A DNA stretch of 64,000 nucleotides from JAXDBM01 sp963709485 (GTDB taxonomy: Bacteria > Desulfobacterota > Syntrophia > Syntrophales > Fen-1087). How positions within the stretch are numbered: position 1 is the stretch's first letter; each line of letters opens with the position of its first letter. Where the stretch lies: NCBI GenBank assembly GCA_963709485.1, contig CAVPWE010000007.1:248001-312000 (forward strand). Reading direction: 5' to 3'. Shown here in pieces: positions 40,539 to 48,489 of the stretch. The notes under the pieces are model-generated. The model saw only the letters and a program-made list of their open reading frames with translations, did not search any database and was not told the DNA's origin. A program made the position numbers and the translations under genes.

Positions 40539-40684
40539 AGATGAGGAGTCACGAAGGAAATACTCGGGCTGCGATTCTGATTCACAACGACAGATTACAT
40601 GCGGCATTTAGTGAAAATGCACATGAAAAATGGGCAACAAGATCGTGTCTCGATGCCCCTGGCAAAACGGCAATGTTCATCGGA

Positions 40685-41068
40685 TCATTTGGGTGTCGGC
40701 GCGACAGTCACCGGGACGGGATTGTCGGCTGCCGGTTTTTTTATCTTGACGTTGTCAGCCTTGACAACCCGGGTCGCAATCATTTTTCCATCCTTCTCCA
40801 CGTAGGTGACCCGCACCCGGTCCCCCGCCTTGAATTTGACCGGTTTTTCCAGCACGAATTCCATCGTTTCGACTTTATCCTTGGTCTTTCTTTCAATTTT
40901 CAGCAGGACATCGGAAATTTCCAGGATGGTCCCGGGCGCCCTCATCTTGGTGATTTTAGCGGCCTTGGCCGGCGCCACAGGCGCCGTTGAAACGGGCGGG
41001 TCGGCCGCAACGGCCCACGCAAAAAGAAGGAAAACCAATCCTGCCGCAATAAGCATCAAGCGTTTCAT
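40685..41068 (-). CDS. Small secreted beta-rich protein
   Basis: A 127-residue exported protein. Signal peptide MKRLMLIAAGLVFLLFAWAV ends at AVA-AD. After a Pro/Ala-rich linker, a short beta domain (GTILEISDVLLKIERK, VKFKAGDRVRVTYVEKDGKM) resembles DUF5666-type or OB-like periplasmic modules, then a Pro/Val tail. Start 41068 is chosen for its signal peptide and a GGAGGCAGGAAG ribosome site; the longer frame to 41143 is unlikely. Opposite in direction to its neighbours. Confidence 0.6.
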   Translation of the reverse strand: MKRLMLIAAGLVFLLFAWAVAADPPVSTAPVAPAKAAKITKMRAPGTILEISDVLLKIERKTKDKVETMEFVLEKPVKFKAGDRVRVTYVEKDGKMIATRVVKADNVKIKKPAADNPVPVTVAPTPK

Positions 41069-41406
41069 CTTCCTGCCTCCATCCGTCAGTCTCCATCCTT
41101 GCATCAAGGATGGAACAAACTCATCAAGCAATCTGTGTACCACAAGGGTGGAAATCCGGCCGGGAATGAATAACTATCCGGTATTCTGTAAAAATATCGG
41201 TTGCCGAATCGGCAGAACTGAAGAATGACGAAGCGAAAATGAGGCATCACTCCCCACAAGGCGGAGAATTATTCATCATCTCTTGGGGCATTATACCCCA
41301 TTTATCCGGATTTCGCACGGTTGCAAAACTCCTCCAAAAATTTATTAAATAATATTATCGTTTGATATCGGTTAGTTACCTGATGTTCGCGCATTCATGA
41401 CATTTC

Positions 41407-41422
41407 TGGTACGGTGTTTGCT
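41407..41422 (+). promoter_or_regulatory. Sigma-54 promoter without the upstream palindrome
   Basis: TGGTACGGTGTTTGCT matches the sigma-54 consensus TGGCACG-N4-TTGCW except for one base, with exact -24/-12 spacing. Predicted start is about 41433, thirty bases before the ATG at 41463. No CCTCAA-N4-TTGAGG palindrome was found in the preceding 150 bases, so a different activator may be used. The 41069-41406 region holds nothing else evident. Confidence 0.65.
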
Positions 41423-41462
41423 TTTCATTAAATCAACAAAAACTTACAGGAGGTAGTTCAAA

Positions 41463-41804
41463 ATGAAGCGTTTAGCGTTATTGGTCATCGGTTTGGTATT
41501 CCTTTTTACGACGTCCGTATTGGCACAGGCCCCGGCAGCAGCTCCGGTAGCGGCGGAGAAGAAGGCAGCGGCTGAGGTGAAAGCGGCGGACACGAAGGCG
41601 GCGGCTGATCTGAAGGCGGACGACAAGAAGGCAGCGGCTGACAAGGCGGCGGTTGAGAAGAAGGCTAAGGCTAAGAAGAAGGCAGCGGACAAGAAAGCCA
41701 AGGCTAAGAAGAAGGCAGCGGACAAGAAGGCGGCTGAGAAGAAAGAAGCGAAAGAACTGAAAGACGCAGCACCGGCACCGGCACCGGCACCGGAAAAGAA
41801 ATAA
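41463..41804 (+). CDS. Secreted Ala/Lys-rich low-complexity protein
   Basis: A 113-residue protein with a clear signal peptide (MKRLALLVIGLVFLFTTSVL, AQA cleavage) and a mature part of Ala, Lys, Asp and Glu repeats (ADKKAKAKKKAADKK type) ending in an Ala-Pro repeat. Such sequences form long charged helices and resemble histone-H1-like tails, but the signal peptide indicates export. CAGGAGGTAGTTCAAA is a strong ribosome site. Its own sigma-54 promoter and terminator mark it as a single-gene unit. Confidence 0.65.
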   Translation: MKRLALLVIGLVFLFTTSVLAQAPAAAPVAAEKKAAAEVKAADTKAAADLKADDKKAAADKAAVEKKAKAKKKAADKKAKAKKKAADKKAAEKKEAKELKDAAPAPAPAPEKK

Positions 41805-41825
41805 CCAGACATTTCACCGTTTTTA

Positions 41826-41862
41826 AAAAGGGGTACGAAGTTCCACATCGTGCCCCTTTTTT
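41826..41862 (+). terminator. Rho-independent terminator
   Basis: GGGGTACGA and TCGTGCCCC pair around a nine-base loop (one G-U pair), preceded by A-rich and followed by T-rich sequence, so it could act in both directions. Confidence 0.8.
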
Positions 41863-42004
41863 ATAAAAATCATGCAGAAGTTTCATGCTTTTGTCTTCTT
41901 CAAAATTACTTTGCCACAGTCTTGGGTATGAGGCATATCCGGACAGGTACTATTGCGATTCGTCAGGTCTGTATGAAGTTCCAACCAAGTCTCCGTTTAA
42001 TACC

Positions 42005-42092
42005 CCTCACCATATTTAGGTTCCACCAAATGTTGAGGTCAAACGGAGCATTTCAGGCTTTTCCGCTGCTCTCTCCTGTTAATCTAACCCCT
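42005..42092 (+). promoter_or_regulatory. Truncated sigma-54 repeat (copy 7): activator sites only
   Basis: CCTCACCATATTTAGG at 42005-42020, a degraded palindrome, is followed by CCACCAAATGTTGAGG and the usual spacer (TTTTCCGCTGCTCTCTCCTG). The repeat ends near 42092, before the -24/-12 element, where foreign sequence begins. It has no promoter of its own. Confidence 0.7.
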
Positions 42093-42240
42093 TAATTCCA
42101 TCGAACCGCCGTGGTACGTGACCCGTATGCCCGGTGGTGTGACAGGGAAAGCCCGTGAGGGTCTACCTATGTCGATCTTCAAACGATATTCGATAAGCTC
42201 TGGATGGTCTGTACGGAGACAAAAACCAGATTAGACGGTC
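42093..42240 (+). repeat. Duplicated segment resembling a group II intron 3' remnant
   Basis: GAACCGCCGTGGTACGTGAC and the following CCGTATGCCCGGTGGTGTGA resemble the stem-loop found downstream of group II intron reverse transcriptase ORFs. No reverse transcriptase or domain V was identified. The whole segment (about 42095-42260) has an inverted copy at 55145-55315, so it was duplicated together with sigma-54 repeat copies 8 and 9. Confidence 0.35.
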
Positions 42241-42406
42241 CTCCTCCCTTTCAAGTCTCCCTCAATACCTTGAGGTTCCACCAAATGTTGAGGTCAAACG
42301 GGGCATTTCAGGCTTTTCTCCAGTTCTTTCTATTAACATAACCCCTTGTTATGAATGGATGAATCCAATCTTCTGACTTTTTCAGGCGTTTGGCAGGGTC
42401 TTTGCA
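42232..42406 (+). promoter_or_regulatory. Sigma-54 promoter with upstream palindromes (repeat copy 8)
   Basis: CCTCAATACCTTGAGG at 42260-42275 is followed by CCACCAAATGTTGAGG. TGGCAGGGTCTTTGCA lies at 42391-42406. Predicted start is about 42417. Nearly identical to copies 3 and 9 for more than 300 bases. Drives the PAS gene at 42575. Confidence 0.82.
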
Positions 42407-42574
42407 GTTGTATCGTTGCGATTCCAGTCATCATAGGAATGAAGATTTGAGCAATGATCTGAAAGGAGAGCGCTTCACGGGCTTCCTGGAGGAAATCGGA
42501 AGACTATGCGGACAACCGGAAATCGGGTGCGGCCAGCATGTTGGAATCCAGATTTAAAACACGGAGAAGCTTAA

Positions 42575-43159
42575 ATGAAATCGGCGGATAAAACGCGGAA
42601 AGCACTGATGGAAGAGTTGGAGGCCTTGCGGGCGCGGGTTTCCGAACTGGAAAAGCGTGAAAAAGATTCAAGGCAGCCCCCGGGGAATTATGGAGAGAGG
42701 ACGGAGCGAACCTTAGCTCAATTGTCACACATGCATGAGGCCGTATTTGTCATTTTCGACAGGAAGTTGGAATTCGTCAACGACAGATTTGCCGACTTTT
42801 TCAACCTGTCGCCGGAAGAGGCCTGCAGTTCCGGCTTTGATCCCATGACACTCATTGCGCCGGAGGACCGCCGCGACATCCGGGAACTATACCGGGAAGG
42901 GTGCTGCGGCGCTTTTACGACGAAGCAGTTGAATTTTACCGGTCTGTCAAAAGATGGCCTCAAAAAAGACTGTGAAATCTTTCTCCTGTTCATTCCTTAT
43001 AAATGGGGCCTTGCCATTCATGGCACGCTGCGCGGCATCTCCGCCGGCAGGAGCACCGATGATGCATTGCACAGGCGCCACAGCGATTTACGGGGTGAAT
43101 TAAACGCTGTCCCGACGGGAGTCCTGTACGCCGACCGAGGCCGCCTGCTTATTCAGTAA
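42575..43159 (+). CDS. PAS-domain protein without output domain
   Basis: A 194-residue soluble sensor protein. An N-terminal coiled coil (LMEELEALRARVSELEKREK, about residues 10-30) precedes one PAS domain (about 48-160) with AVFVIFDRKLEFVNDRFADF and FDPMTLIAPEDRRDI. The last 35 residues are unrecognised and no kinase, cyclase or DNA-binding domain follows. Ligand unknown. CGGAGAAGCTTAA is the ribosome site. Its first codons are also found as relics at 10775, showing the gene was deleted from that cassette. It might exchange signals with the PAS-type sigma-54 activator. Confidence 0.75.
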   Translation: MKSADKTRKALMEELEALRARVSELEKREKDSRQPPGNYGERTERTLAQLSHMHEAVFVIFDRKLEFVNDRFADFFNLSPEEACSSGFDPMTLIAPEDRRDIRELYREGCCGAFTTKQLNFTGLSKDGLKKDCEIFLLFIPYKWGLAIHGTLRGISAGRSTDDALHRRHSDLRGELNAVPTGVLYADRGRLLIQ

Positions 43160-43195
43160 AATGAAACGTTCGGCAAATCAACGGGAGAAGATGGA

Positions 43196-43429
43196 ATGAA
43201 AACTCCATTCACTGACTGTTATGACTTTTTGGTGAAGCAACTTGCAGAAATCGACCGGTTGTTACTTTTTTCGGCGCACGGTCAATTTGAACGGCAATTT
43301 TTTATCTTGCGATTGAGACAGAAGAAGGAATGGGATGATTTGCAGGATAAATTGGTTTTGAAGGGGGGAGCAGAGAGCAAATCCTTCAGATGGGAGCAGG
43401 CGCCTGTCATGAATCGGGCAAAAGCATGA
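43196..43429 (+). CDS. Small hypothetical protein, 77 residues
   Basis: A charged protein (MKTPFTDCYDFLVKQLAEID start) with two amphipathic helices. No family recognised. GGGAGAAGATGGA precedes the ATG. The last codons and the following ~90 bases (43413-43505) recur, inverted, at 54826-54935 upstream of the three-BON gene, where the rest of this gene has been deleted. Confidence 0.45.
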   Translation: MKTPFTDCYDFLVKQLAEIDRLLLFSAHGQFERQFFILRLRQKKEWDDLQDKLVLKGGAESKSFRWEQAPVMNRAKA

Positions 43430-43516
43430 TCCGGAAATCAGGCCTTCGGAGGGCATGAGCTCTTCGGGGTAAATGAGTTCAAAAACAGCAGTAACAACAA
43501 GAAAAGGAGGAATACC

Positions 43517-43696
43517 ATGAAATCGGGCATCAGGGACGAGGCGGAAGGCACGTTTCACCAAGTGAAGGGTAAGATCAAGGAGGTCGCCGGGCAACTTATC
43601 GATAATCCTGAGCTGGAAGCCGAAGGTACCGTTGAAAAAATGGCCGGTAAAGTTCAGGAAAAGATCGGCGAGGTGAAGAAGGTTTGGGAAAAGTAG
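43517..43696 (+). CDS. CsbD-family stress protein (copy 2)
   Basis: A 59-residue paralogue of the CsbD protein at 11483, with GTFHQVKGKIKEVAGQLIDN and EKMAGKVQEKIGEVKK. About four fifths of residues are identical. AAAAGGAGGAATACC is the ribosome site, itself identical to that of copy 1. It belongs to the promoter-8 unit between the 77-residue protein and the DUF3597 gene. Confidence 0.85.
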   Translation: MKSGIRDEAEGTFHQVKGKIKEVAGQLIDNPELEAEGTVEKMAGKVQEKIGEVKKVWEK

Positions 43697-43809
43697 AGAG
43701 AGTCGAAGGGGCGGTGAAGGATTTGATGTGCCCTGTCAACCCCCGCCAAATGTAAGGTCAATTCATCTTAGATCAATTTTTTTATCATTTCACACCGAAA
43801 GGAGTCGTT

Positions 43810-44214
43810 ATGAGCCTGTTTGGCAAGATTCTCGAGAAGCTTGGCTTCAACCGTCCCGCAAAGGCAGAGCCAGTCCCACAGGCACCTCCTGCACCCCAGG
43901 CGGGGCCGACCACACCAGCAACTCCGGTGCCATCTGTTCCGGCACCGATTGCCGTCGTTGATGTCGTGGCGCAGCTTGAGAAACTCGCGGTCTCAAACGC
44001 CCAAAAGCTCAATTGGAAGGTCTCGATCGTGGACCTGCTGAAACTGTTGGGTCTCGAGAGCAGCTTTGCCACACGGAAGGAGCTTGCAGTCGAACTCGGG
44101 TGTCCATCCGAGAAGATGGGTGACTCGGCACAGATGAACATTTGGTTGCACAAAACCGTGCTGCAGAAGCTCGCCGAAAACGGAGGCAACATCCCCAAGG
44201 AGCTGCTCGACTAG
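43810..44214 (+). CDS. DUF3597 protein
   Basis: A 134-residue protein. The MSLFGKILEKLGF start, a Pro/Ala-rich linker (about residues 17-47) and the domain with LEKLAVSNAQKLNWKVSIVD, LLKLLGLESSFATRKELAVE and GDSAQMNIWLHKTVLQKLAE are characteristic of DUF3597 (a LysM-like-associated stress family, solved structurally but of unknown function). CCGAAAGGAGTCGTT is the ribosome site. Confidence 0.85.
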   Translation: MSLFGKILEKLGFNRPAKAEPVPQAPPAPQAGPTTPATPVPSVPAPIAVVDVVAQLEKLAVSNAQKLNWKVSIVDLLKLLGLESSFATRKELAVELGCPSEKMGDSAQMNIWLHKTVLQKLAENGGNIPKELLD

Positions 44215-44403
44215 CGGACACTGACACACCACGCGTGCATCGAGACCCTGGATACTGGGATGGTGCCTTGAACTTTTTAGGCACGCCGGGGAGGTTTTTC
44301 CGAATTGTTTCCAGAATGGCCTTGACCACGGGAGAAAGGGTCACCAAGTGGGAAAGGAAATTCTCATCAATCCAAAGCAAACTTACAGAGAGGCGCAATT
44401 GCA

Positions 44404-44718
44404 ATGAAAAAGAGAAATATCGTTATCCACTTGATGTTGATTCTTATGCTGGTCGTCACCTTTGCAGCCTGCGCATCGACGCGCACGCATGAAAGTGCGG
44501 GGGAATATGTTGACGATTCGGTCATCACGAACAAGGTAAAAGCGCAGCTTGCAGCGGATGATTTTCTCAAGTCGTTCCAGATCAGTGTCGAGACATTCAA
44601 GGGCACCGTTCAACTGAGCGGCTTCGTCAATTCTCAGAAGGCCGTCGACAAAGCGGGTGAAATCGCAAGGAGCGTCAAAGACGTCAAGTCCGTAAAGAAC
44701 GATCTGATCGTGAAATAG
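44404..44718 (+). CDS. BON-domain lipoprotein (copy 2)
   Basis: A 104-residue lipoprotein differing from the copy at 11152 in only a handful of residues (for example RSVKDVKSVKND in place of RSVQGVKDVKND). Lipobox FAAC and a single BON domain are intact. Its leader retains CAAACTTACAGAGAGG but the upstream part has diverged. It lies upstream of the DUF937-OmpA gene instead of csbD, so the cassette order differs between copies. Confidence 0.85.
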   Translation: MKKRNIVIHLMLILMLVVTFAACASTRTHESAGEYVDDSVITNKVKAQLAADDFLKSFQISVETFKGTVQLSGFVNSQKAVDKAGEIARSVKDVKSVKNDLIVK

Positions 44719-44777
44719 GCAACCGCTGTCCTTTTCAGGACGGGGCGCTGCTATTGAAGAAAAAGGAGAGAACTGTC

Positions 44778-45965
44778 ATGCCAACAAATATTCTGGAATT
44801 ATTGAAGAACGAGTTCAGCGATGAGATTGTTGGAAAGCTGGGGAAATATGTCGGCGAAGATTCAACCAAAACAAAGTCCGCGCTGGGTTCAATATTCCCG
44901 GCGGTTTTAGGCGCACTCATCAACAAAGGTTCCACGTCTCAGGGCGCTTCAGATATTTTGAGCATGATTACCAAGGGCGGCTTTGGTGAGGACACGCTGA
45001 AGGGGCTGTCAAACGCATTTGCAGGCGGTGACGCCACCAAAAACCTACTGAATATCGGCACGAATCTGCTGAGTGGCATTTTTGGAGATCGAGTTGCTAG
45101 AGTGATTGATTGGATTTGCAGTTCCAGCGGAGTCGGAAAAAATTCTGCTTCCTCCCTGTTGGGCCTTGCTGTACCCGCTGTATTGGGACATTTGGGAAAG
45201 GTAGTAAAGGGGGCTAATTTGAATGCGACCGGCCTGATGAGCCTGTTGGGAGACCAGTCAGGATATTTGAAGAATCTGGCTCCTGCAGGATTGGCGGGCG
45301 TACTGGGGTTGTCAAGCCTTCCGGGTCCTGCCAAAGCGGTCCCGCCGACCGCTCCGGCGGCCTATCCCGGTTGGAAATCGTTTATCCCCCTGATCCTTCT
45401 CCTTGCCCTCATGCTCTTCTTGTATAGGGCCTGCAGTGCCCCTCCCGCTGTCGAAAAGGCGGCGGTAAAGGTAGCTGCCGAGGCATCCAAGGCAATAGAC
45501 AAACTCGGCAAATTCCTGACGGTCAAACTGCCAAACGGGATCGAGCTCAATGTTCCTGAGTTGGGCGTCGAGAAAAAGCTGATTGCCTTCATCGAAGACG
45601 CGAACAAGCCGGTTGACAAAACGACATGGTTTAGCTTTGACCGACTGGAGTTTGAAACGGGAAGCGCAACGCTCAAAGCTTCCTCCCTGGAGCAATTGAA
45701 AAATATTGCACAGATCCTGAAAGGCTACCCGAAAGTCGGGTTGAAGATCGGAGGGTACACGGATAACGTGGGGAATCCTGCTGCCAATCTCACACTTTCC
45801 CAAAAGAGAGCTGACAGCACTATGCAGGAGCTGGTCAAATTAGGCATCGATGCGAAGCGGCTGGAAGCCGAAGGGTATGGAGATAAGTATCCGGTTGCGG
45901 ACAACTCCACGGAAGAAGGAAAACAAAAGAACCGGAGAATCGACCTGAGAGTAACGAGCAAGTAA
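44778..45965 (+). CDS. DUF937-OmpA fusion protein
   Basis: A 395-residue protein. Residues 1-150 form a DUF937/YidB-like domain (LLKNEFSDEIVGKLGKYVGE, PAVLGALINKGST and SSLLGLAVPAVLGHL). A single membrane helix lies at about 200-218 (FIPLILLLALMLFLYRACSA). An OmpA C-terminal domain at about 285-395 has FDRLEFETGSATL, IGGYTDNVGNPAANL and KQKNRRIDLRV, so the C-terminus would bind peptidoglycan in the periplasm. ATG 44778 follows AAAAAGGAGAGAACTGTC. It links cytoplasm, inner membrane and cell wall and is the last full gene of this stress unit. Confidence 0.8.
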   Translation: MPTNILELLKNEFSDEIVGKLGKYVGEDSTKTKSALGSIFPAVLGALINKGSTSQGASDILSMITKGGFGEDTLKGLSNAFAGGDATKNLLNIGTNLLSGIFGDRVARVIDWICSSSGVGKNSASSLLGLAVPAVLGHLGKVVKGANLNATGLMSLLGDQSGYLKNLAPAGLAGVLGLSSLPGPAKAVPPTAPAAYPGWKSFIPLILLLALMLFLYRACSAPPAVEKAAVKVAAEASKAIDKLGKFLTVKLPNGIELNVPELGVEKKLIAFIEDANKPVDKTTWFSFDRLEFETGSATLKASSLEQLKNIAQILKGYPKVGLKIGGYTDNVGNPAANLTLSQKRADSTMQELVKLGIDAKRLEAEGYGDKYPVADNSTEEGKQKNRRIDLRVTSK

Positions 45966-45971
45966 AAGGGT

Positions 45972-46127
45972 GATGCGGTTACAATTATAGGTTTTGGCGC
46001 CTTTGGCGTGAGCAAGAGAAAAGCCCGCAAAGGCAGGAACCCCCAGACGGGCGATGTCATTAAGATAGCCGCGAAGAAGGTTCCCGTGATTAAAGCCGGG
46101 AAGGGGCTGAAAGAAGCGGTAAAGTAG
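45972..46127 (+). pseudogene. C-terminal half of an HU-type DNA-binding protein
   Basis: The frame VTIIGFGAFGVSKRKARKGR, NPQTGDVIKIAAKKVPVIKA and GKGLKEAVK is the beta-arm and last helix of HU/IHF proteins. The N-terminal ~42 residues are absent and no start codon with a ribosome site exists, so it is a fragment. Confidence 0.8.
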
Positions 46128-46144
46128 ACCGACCGCTCACAAGC

Positions 46145-46513
46145 TTGGACATGAGCACAGAGCCGTCTCATTTTCCGGGGGGACGGCTCTTTTTTATTTC
46201 AACCAGTGTTGTTACCCTTTCCGGGCTGGCAGAGGCCCAGACGAAGCCTTTTTTAGCGGACAAGCACGGTGCAAAGGGACTGAATTGTGCAACCTGCCAT
46301 AAGGAAAGTCCACCAAAAAATGTCGTTTCGTCGGCCGTCTGTCTCGGCTGTCATGGCGATGCTGAGAAGTTGGCCATGAAGACCGGTGCTCTTCGGCATA
46401 ATCCTCATGATAACCACCTGGGGGAAATGGCCTGTGAAGAATGCCATCATGCCCACAAGCCATCGGTAGATGCGTGTGCGAAATGCCATCAATTCGGCAT
46501 GCAGGTTCCATGA
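46145..46513 (+). CDS. Small tetrahaem c-type cytochrome, 5' end possibly altered
   Basis: A protein of up to 122 residues with four CxxCH haem motifs (CATCH, CLGCH, CEECH, CAKCH) and additional His ligands, matching the tetrahaem domain of flavocytochrome c/cytochrome c3-type proteins. A hydrophobic segment (LFFISTSVVTLSGLAEA) would be the signal peptide. The only in-frame ATGs (46145, 46151) lie just before and within a terminator-like hairpin (46159-46196), without a ribosome site, which suggests the original 5' end was lost. Periplasmic electron carrier if expressed. Confidence 0.6.
   Translation: MDMSTEPSHFPGGRLFFISTSVVTLSGLAEAQTKPFLADKHGAKGLNCATCHKESPPKNVVSSAVCLGCHGDAEKLAMKTGALRHNPHDNHLGEMACEECHHAHKPSVDACAKCHQFGMQVP
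46159..46196 (+). terminator. Rho-independent terminator after the HU fragment
   Basis: AGAGCCGTC and GACGGCTCT pair exactly around a 14-base loop, followed by a run of T. It lies inside the only available reading frame of the cytochrome gene. Confidence 0.8.
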
Positions 46514-46574
46514 TCTGGGAGATTGGTCTAACCTAAACCTGAAGAACGTTCAGGGGAAACTGCCGTGCAGCGGT

Positions 46575-47285
46575 TTAGTTCTTCTTCATAGAATAGTCAT
46601 ACCAGGGCCTTGAATTGAAGGCTTCATTGATGATCCCTGCGGCAGCCTCGGCAGTGTAATGGGCTGTGTTCAGTGTCAGATCATAATTGGTCGGATCAGT
46701 CAGGTCGGCATTGAAATACTTCTTGATGAAGGCCTTGCGTTCCTTCTCAGTTTTCATGATCCGTTTTTCCGCCTCGTCATGAGTCACTTTATAAGCATAC
46801 ATGACATTACGGACCCTGACATCCATGGGTGCGACAATGAGCAGGCGGAGGCAGACCTCACTGGGCAGGATGAAGCCGGATCCTCTCCCGACAATAACCG
46901 CATGGCCGTGTGCTGCTATGGCGCCGACAACTTTCGTCAGATGCAGGATATATTCGTCTGGCCAGAGGTGTCGTTTTTCTTCGAGGGCGGCGATCCAGTC
47001 ATCCAAAATAGAACGATCCTGCTCGTCGAGCGATGCGACCACAGTCTCGCTCACCTGGGCGCTCTTGGCGACGGCTTCCACGATTTCATTGTCAAACAGA
47101 TCAATGTTCAAATCATCCGACAGTTGCTTTGCCAGCGTATTTGCACCACTTCCCGGCAATCTTGAAATAGTGATGACGGGGCGGATCGGCTTTTTATATT
47201 TCTTTTTCGTATTCAACTGCCATTTTTTTACCTGATTTGAGATGATTTTCTCCATCAGCACTTCCTGCGATTGGAATGTTTCCAT
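46575..47285 (-). CDS. Cytidylate kinase-like protein
   Basis: A 236-residue P-loop protein of the cytidylate kinase-like family (PF13189 type). The modified P-loop ISRLPGSGANTLAKQLSDDL lies near residues 40-59; DLFDNEIVEAVAKSA and VIVGRGSGFIL follow the family pattern. Substrate is uncertain; such proteins are frequent in anaerobic Deltaproteobacteria next to acyl-CoA or CBS-domain genes. AAAGGGAGGCATT is the ribosome site. It lies 160 bp downstream of the DRTGG gene. Confidence 0.8.
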   Translation of the reverse strand: METFQSQEVLMEKIISNQVKKWQLNTKKKYKKPIRPVITISRLPGSGANTLAKQLSDDLNIDLFDNEIVEAVAKSAQVSETVVASLDEQDRSILDDWIAALEEKRHLWPDEYILHLTKVVGAIAAHGHAVIVGRGSGFILPSEVCLRLLIVAPMDVRVRNVMYAYKVTHDEAEKRIMKTEKERKAFIKKYFNADLTDPTNYDLTLNTAHYTAEAAAGIINEAFNSRPWYDYSMKKN

Positions 47286-47342
47286 AATGCCTCCCTTTCA
47301 ATTTTCTCTATTAGCCCCTTCTCATGATGTTTGCCAATTCAA

Positions 47343-47364
47343 CCCGCTTATGGCGGGCTTTTTT
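47343..47364 (+). terminator. Terminator-like hairpin
   Basis: CCCGC and GCGGG pair around a short loop, followed by CTTTTTT on the + strand. No + gene ends here; both neighbours are on the minus strand. It may stop antisense transcription or be fortuitous. Confidence 0.35.
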
Positions 47365-47445
47365 ATATAGGCAACGGAATCCTATTTCAAGAAAAAACTA
47401 CTTGCCGTTTCAGCAGTCCGTCATAGCGGTTCATGACTGAACACT

Positions 47446-48489
47446 TTATATAAACGCCTTCAGATCTACATACTCTCGCACCATTTTTTCTATCATATCA
47501 ATTTTCTCCAAGTCGTCCTTTGTCGGCAGGGGTTCAATCTCGTTGACCTGCTTTGCCGTCTCGTGGGTATTCTTAGAGACCAGCAACAGTGGAATGCCCA
47601 GGGTTTCTGCCTTTGCGAGGATGACCGGGGAAGGTAAAATATTGTTGGTCAGGATCACCGCTGCGGCATTGTTCTGAAGGGACATCAGGATCAGATCACT
47701 GCGGTCTCCGCTCGAGATGACGACTTGATGATGATCCTGAAACAGAGGGCTTTTCATCGCCTCGCCCCCGCCCATGGAGCCCACCACAATGTTTCGGATC
47801 TGGCGGCTCAAGCCCGACTCACCAGCTAATACTTTCGCAAACATCCGTTCTGCAAGATACCGGGCGGAAAAATAGGTCAGCTCGGGAACAACCGGAATGA
47901 CGCCCAGAACCGAAATGCTCATCTGGTGGATTCTGGGCAGATAGACATTGTTAAAATCGTCGATATTGGCAACTTTGTTGATGATAACACCCTTGAAATG
48001 AAAACCGTCCAGCCGGATATACTTTGTGAGGAAGCCCAAATCATCGATGATGGAATCCTCATCCCCGCTCACGATGATCAGGAGCTGTCCTTCCAGAGTC
48101 TTTGTCAGGGCGATGGCGTCCAGGTAGACCGATGTCCCATAAGATATGTCCTTGCCAGCTTCCACAAAAACCACTTCTTTATTTTTACAAACCTCGCTCA
48201 TAGCTTCCAGAAGTTTCGCCTTCGTCCCTTCTTCATCCAGTGAATAGAGAAGCCGAGAATGATGAAAACCGATGCTCATATCTTCCGGTCTATCATCAAG
48301 GTTGAAGATATGGGTCATTAGGGCGGCATCGTAGTCCCAGAGTCGCTTTTTTCTGTAAAGCAATCTGGCTCCGAAAGGTTTGAGATAACCCATTTTTTTA
48401 TTCAGCGCCCTGGTCAGGCCAATAATCAGGCTCGTTTTACCTGCACTTTGTCGCATGGACGTGATGACGAATTTATCCATCGGTTTCAC
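47446..48489 (-). CDS. AAA_26/DRTGG protein (phosphotransacetylase N-terminal type)
   Basis: A 347-residue protein. The N-terminal domain is a BioD-like P-loop module (ITSMRQSAGKTSLIIGLTRA near residues 9-28) and the C-terminal domain is DRTGG-like (VVISSGDRSDLILMSLQNNA). Together these resemble the regulatory half of long phosphotransacetylases (Pta), lacking the catalytic domain. Likely senses adenylate or acyl-phosphate metabolites. The start is GTG 48489, overlapping the upstream stop as GTGA, so translation is coupled to the acyl-CoA synthetase; the internal ATG at 48480 is also possible. Confidence 0.75.
   Translation of the reverse strand: MKPMDKFVITSMRQSAGKTSLIIGLTRALNKKMGYLKPFGARLLYRKKRLWDYDAALMTHIFNLDDRPEDMSIGFHHSRLLYSLDEEGTKAKLLEAMSEVCKNKEVVFVEAGKDISYGTSVYLDAIALTKTLEGQLLIIVSGDEDSIIDDLGFLTKYIRLDGFHFKGVIINKVANIDDFNNVYLPRIHQMSISVLGVIPVVPELTYFSARYLAERMFAKVLAGESGLSRQIRNIVVGSMGGGEAMKSPLFQDHHQVVISSGDRSDLILMSLQNNAAAVILTNNILPSPVILAKAETLGIPLLLVSKNTHETAKQVNEIEPLPTKDDLEKIDMIEKMVREYVDLKAFI

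Noticed and set aside
40541..40990. 149-codon + strand ORF
   Set aside because: It lies antisense to the secreted protein at 40685-41068, which has a signal peptide and ribosome site.
47343..47364. Hairpin as the terminator of the DRTGG gene
   Set aside because: The T-run is on the + strand while the gene is on the minus strand; kept only as a low-confidence hairpin.
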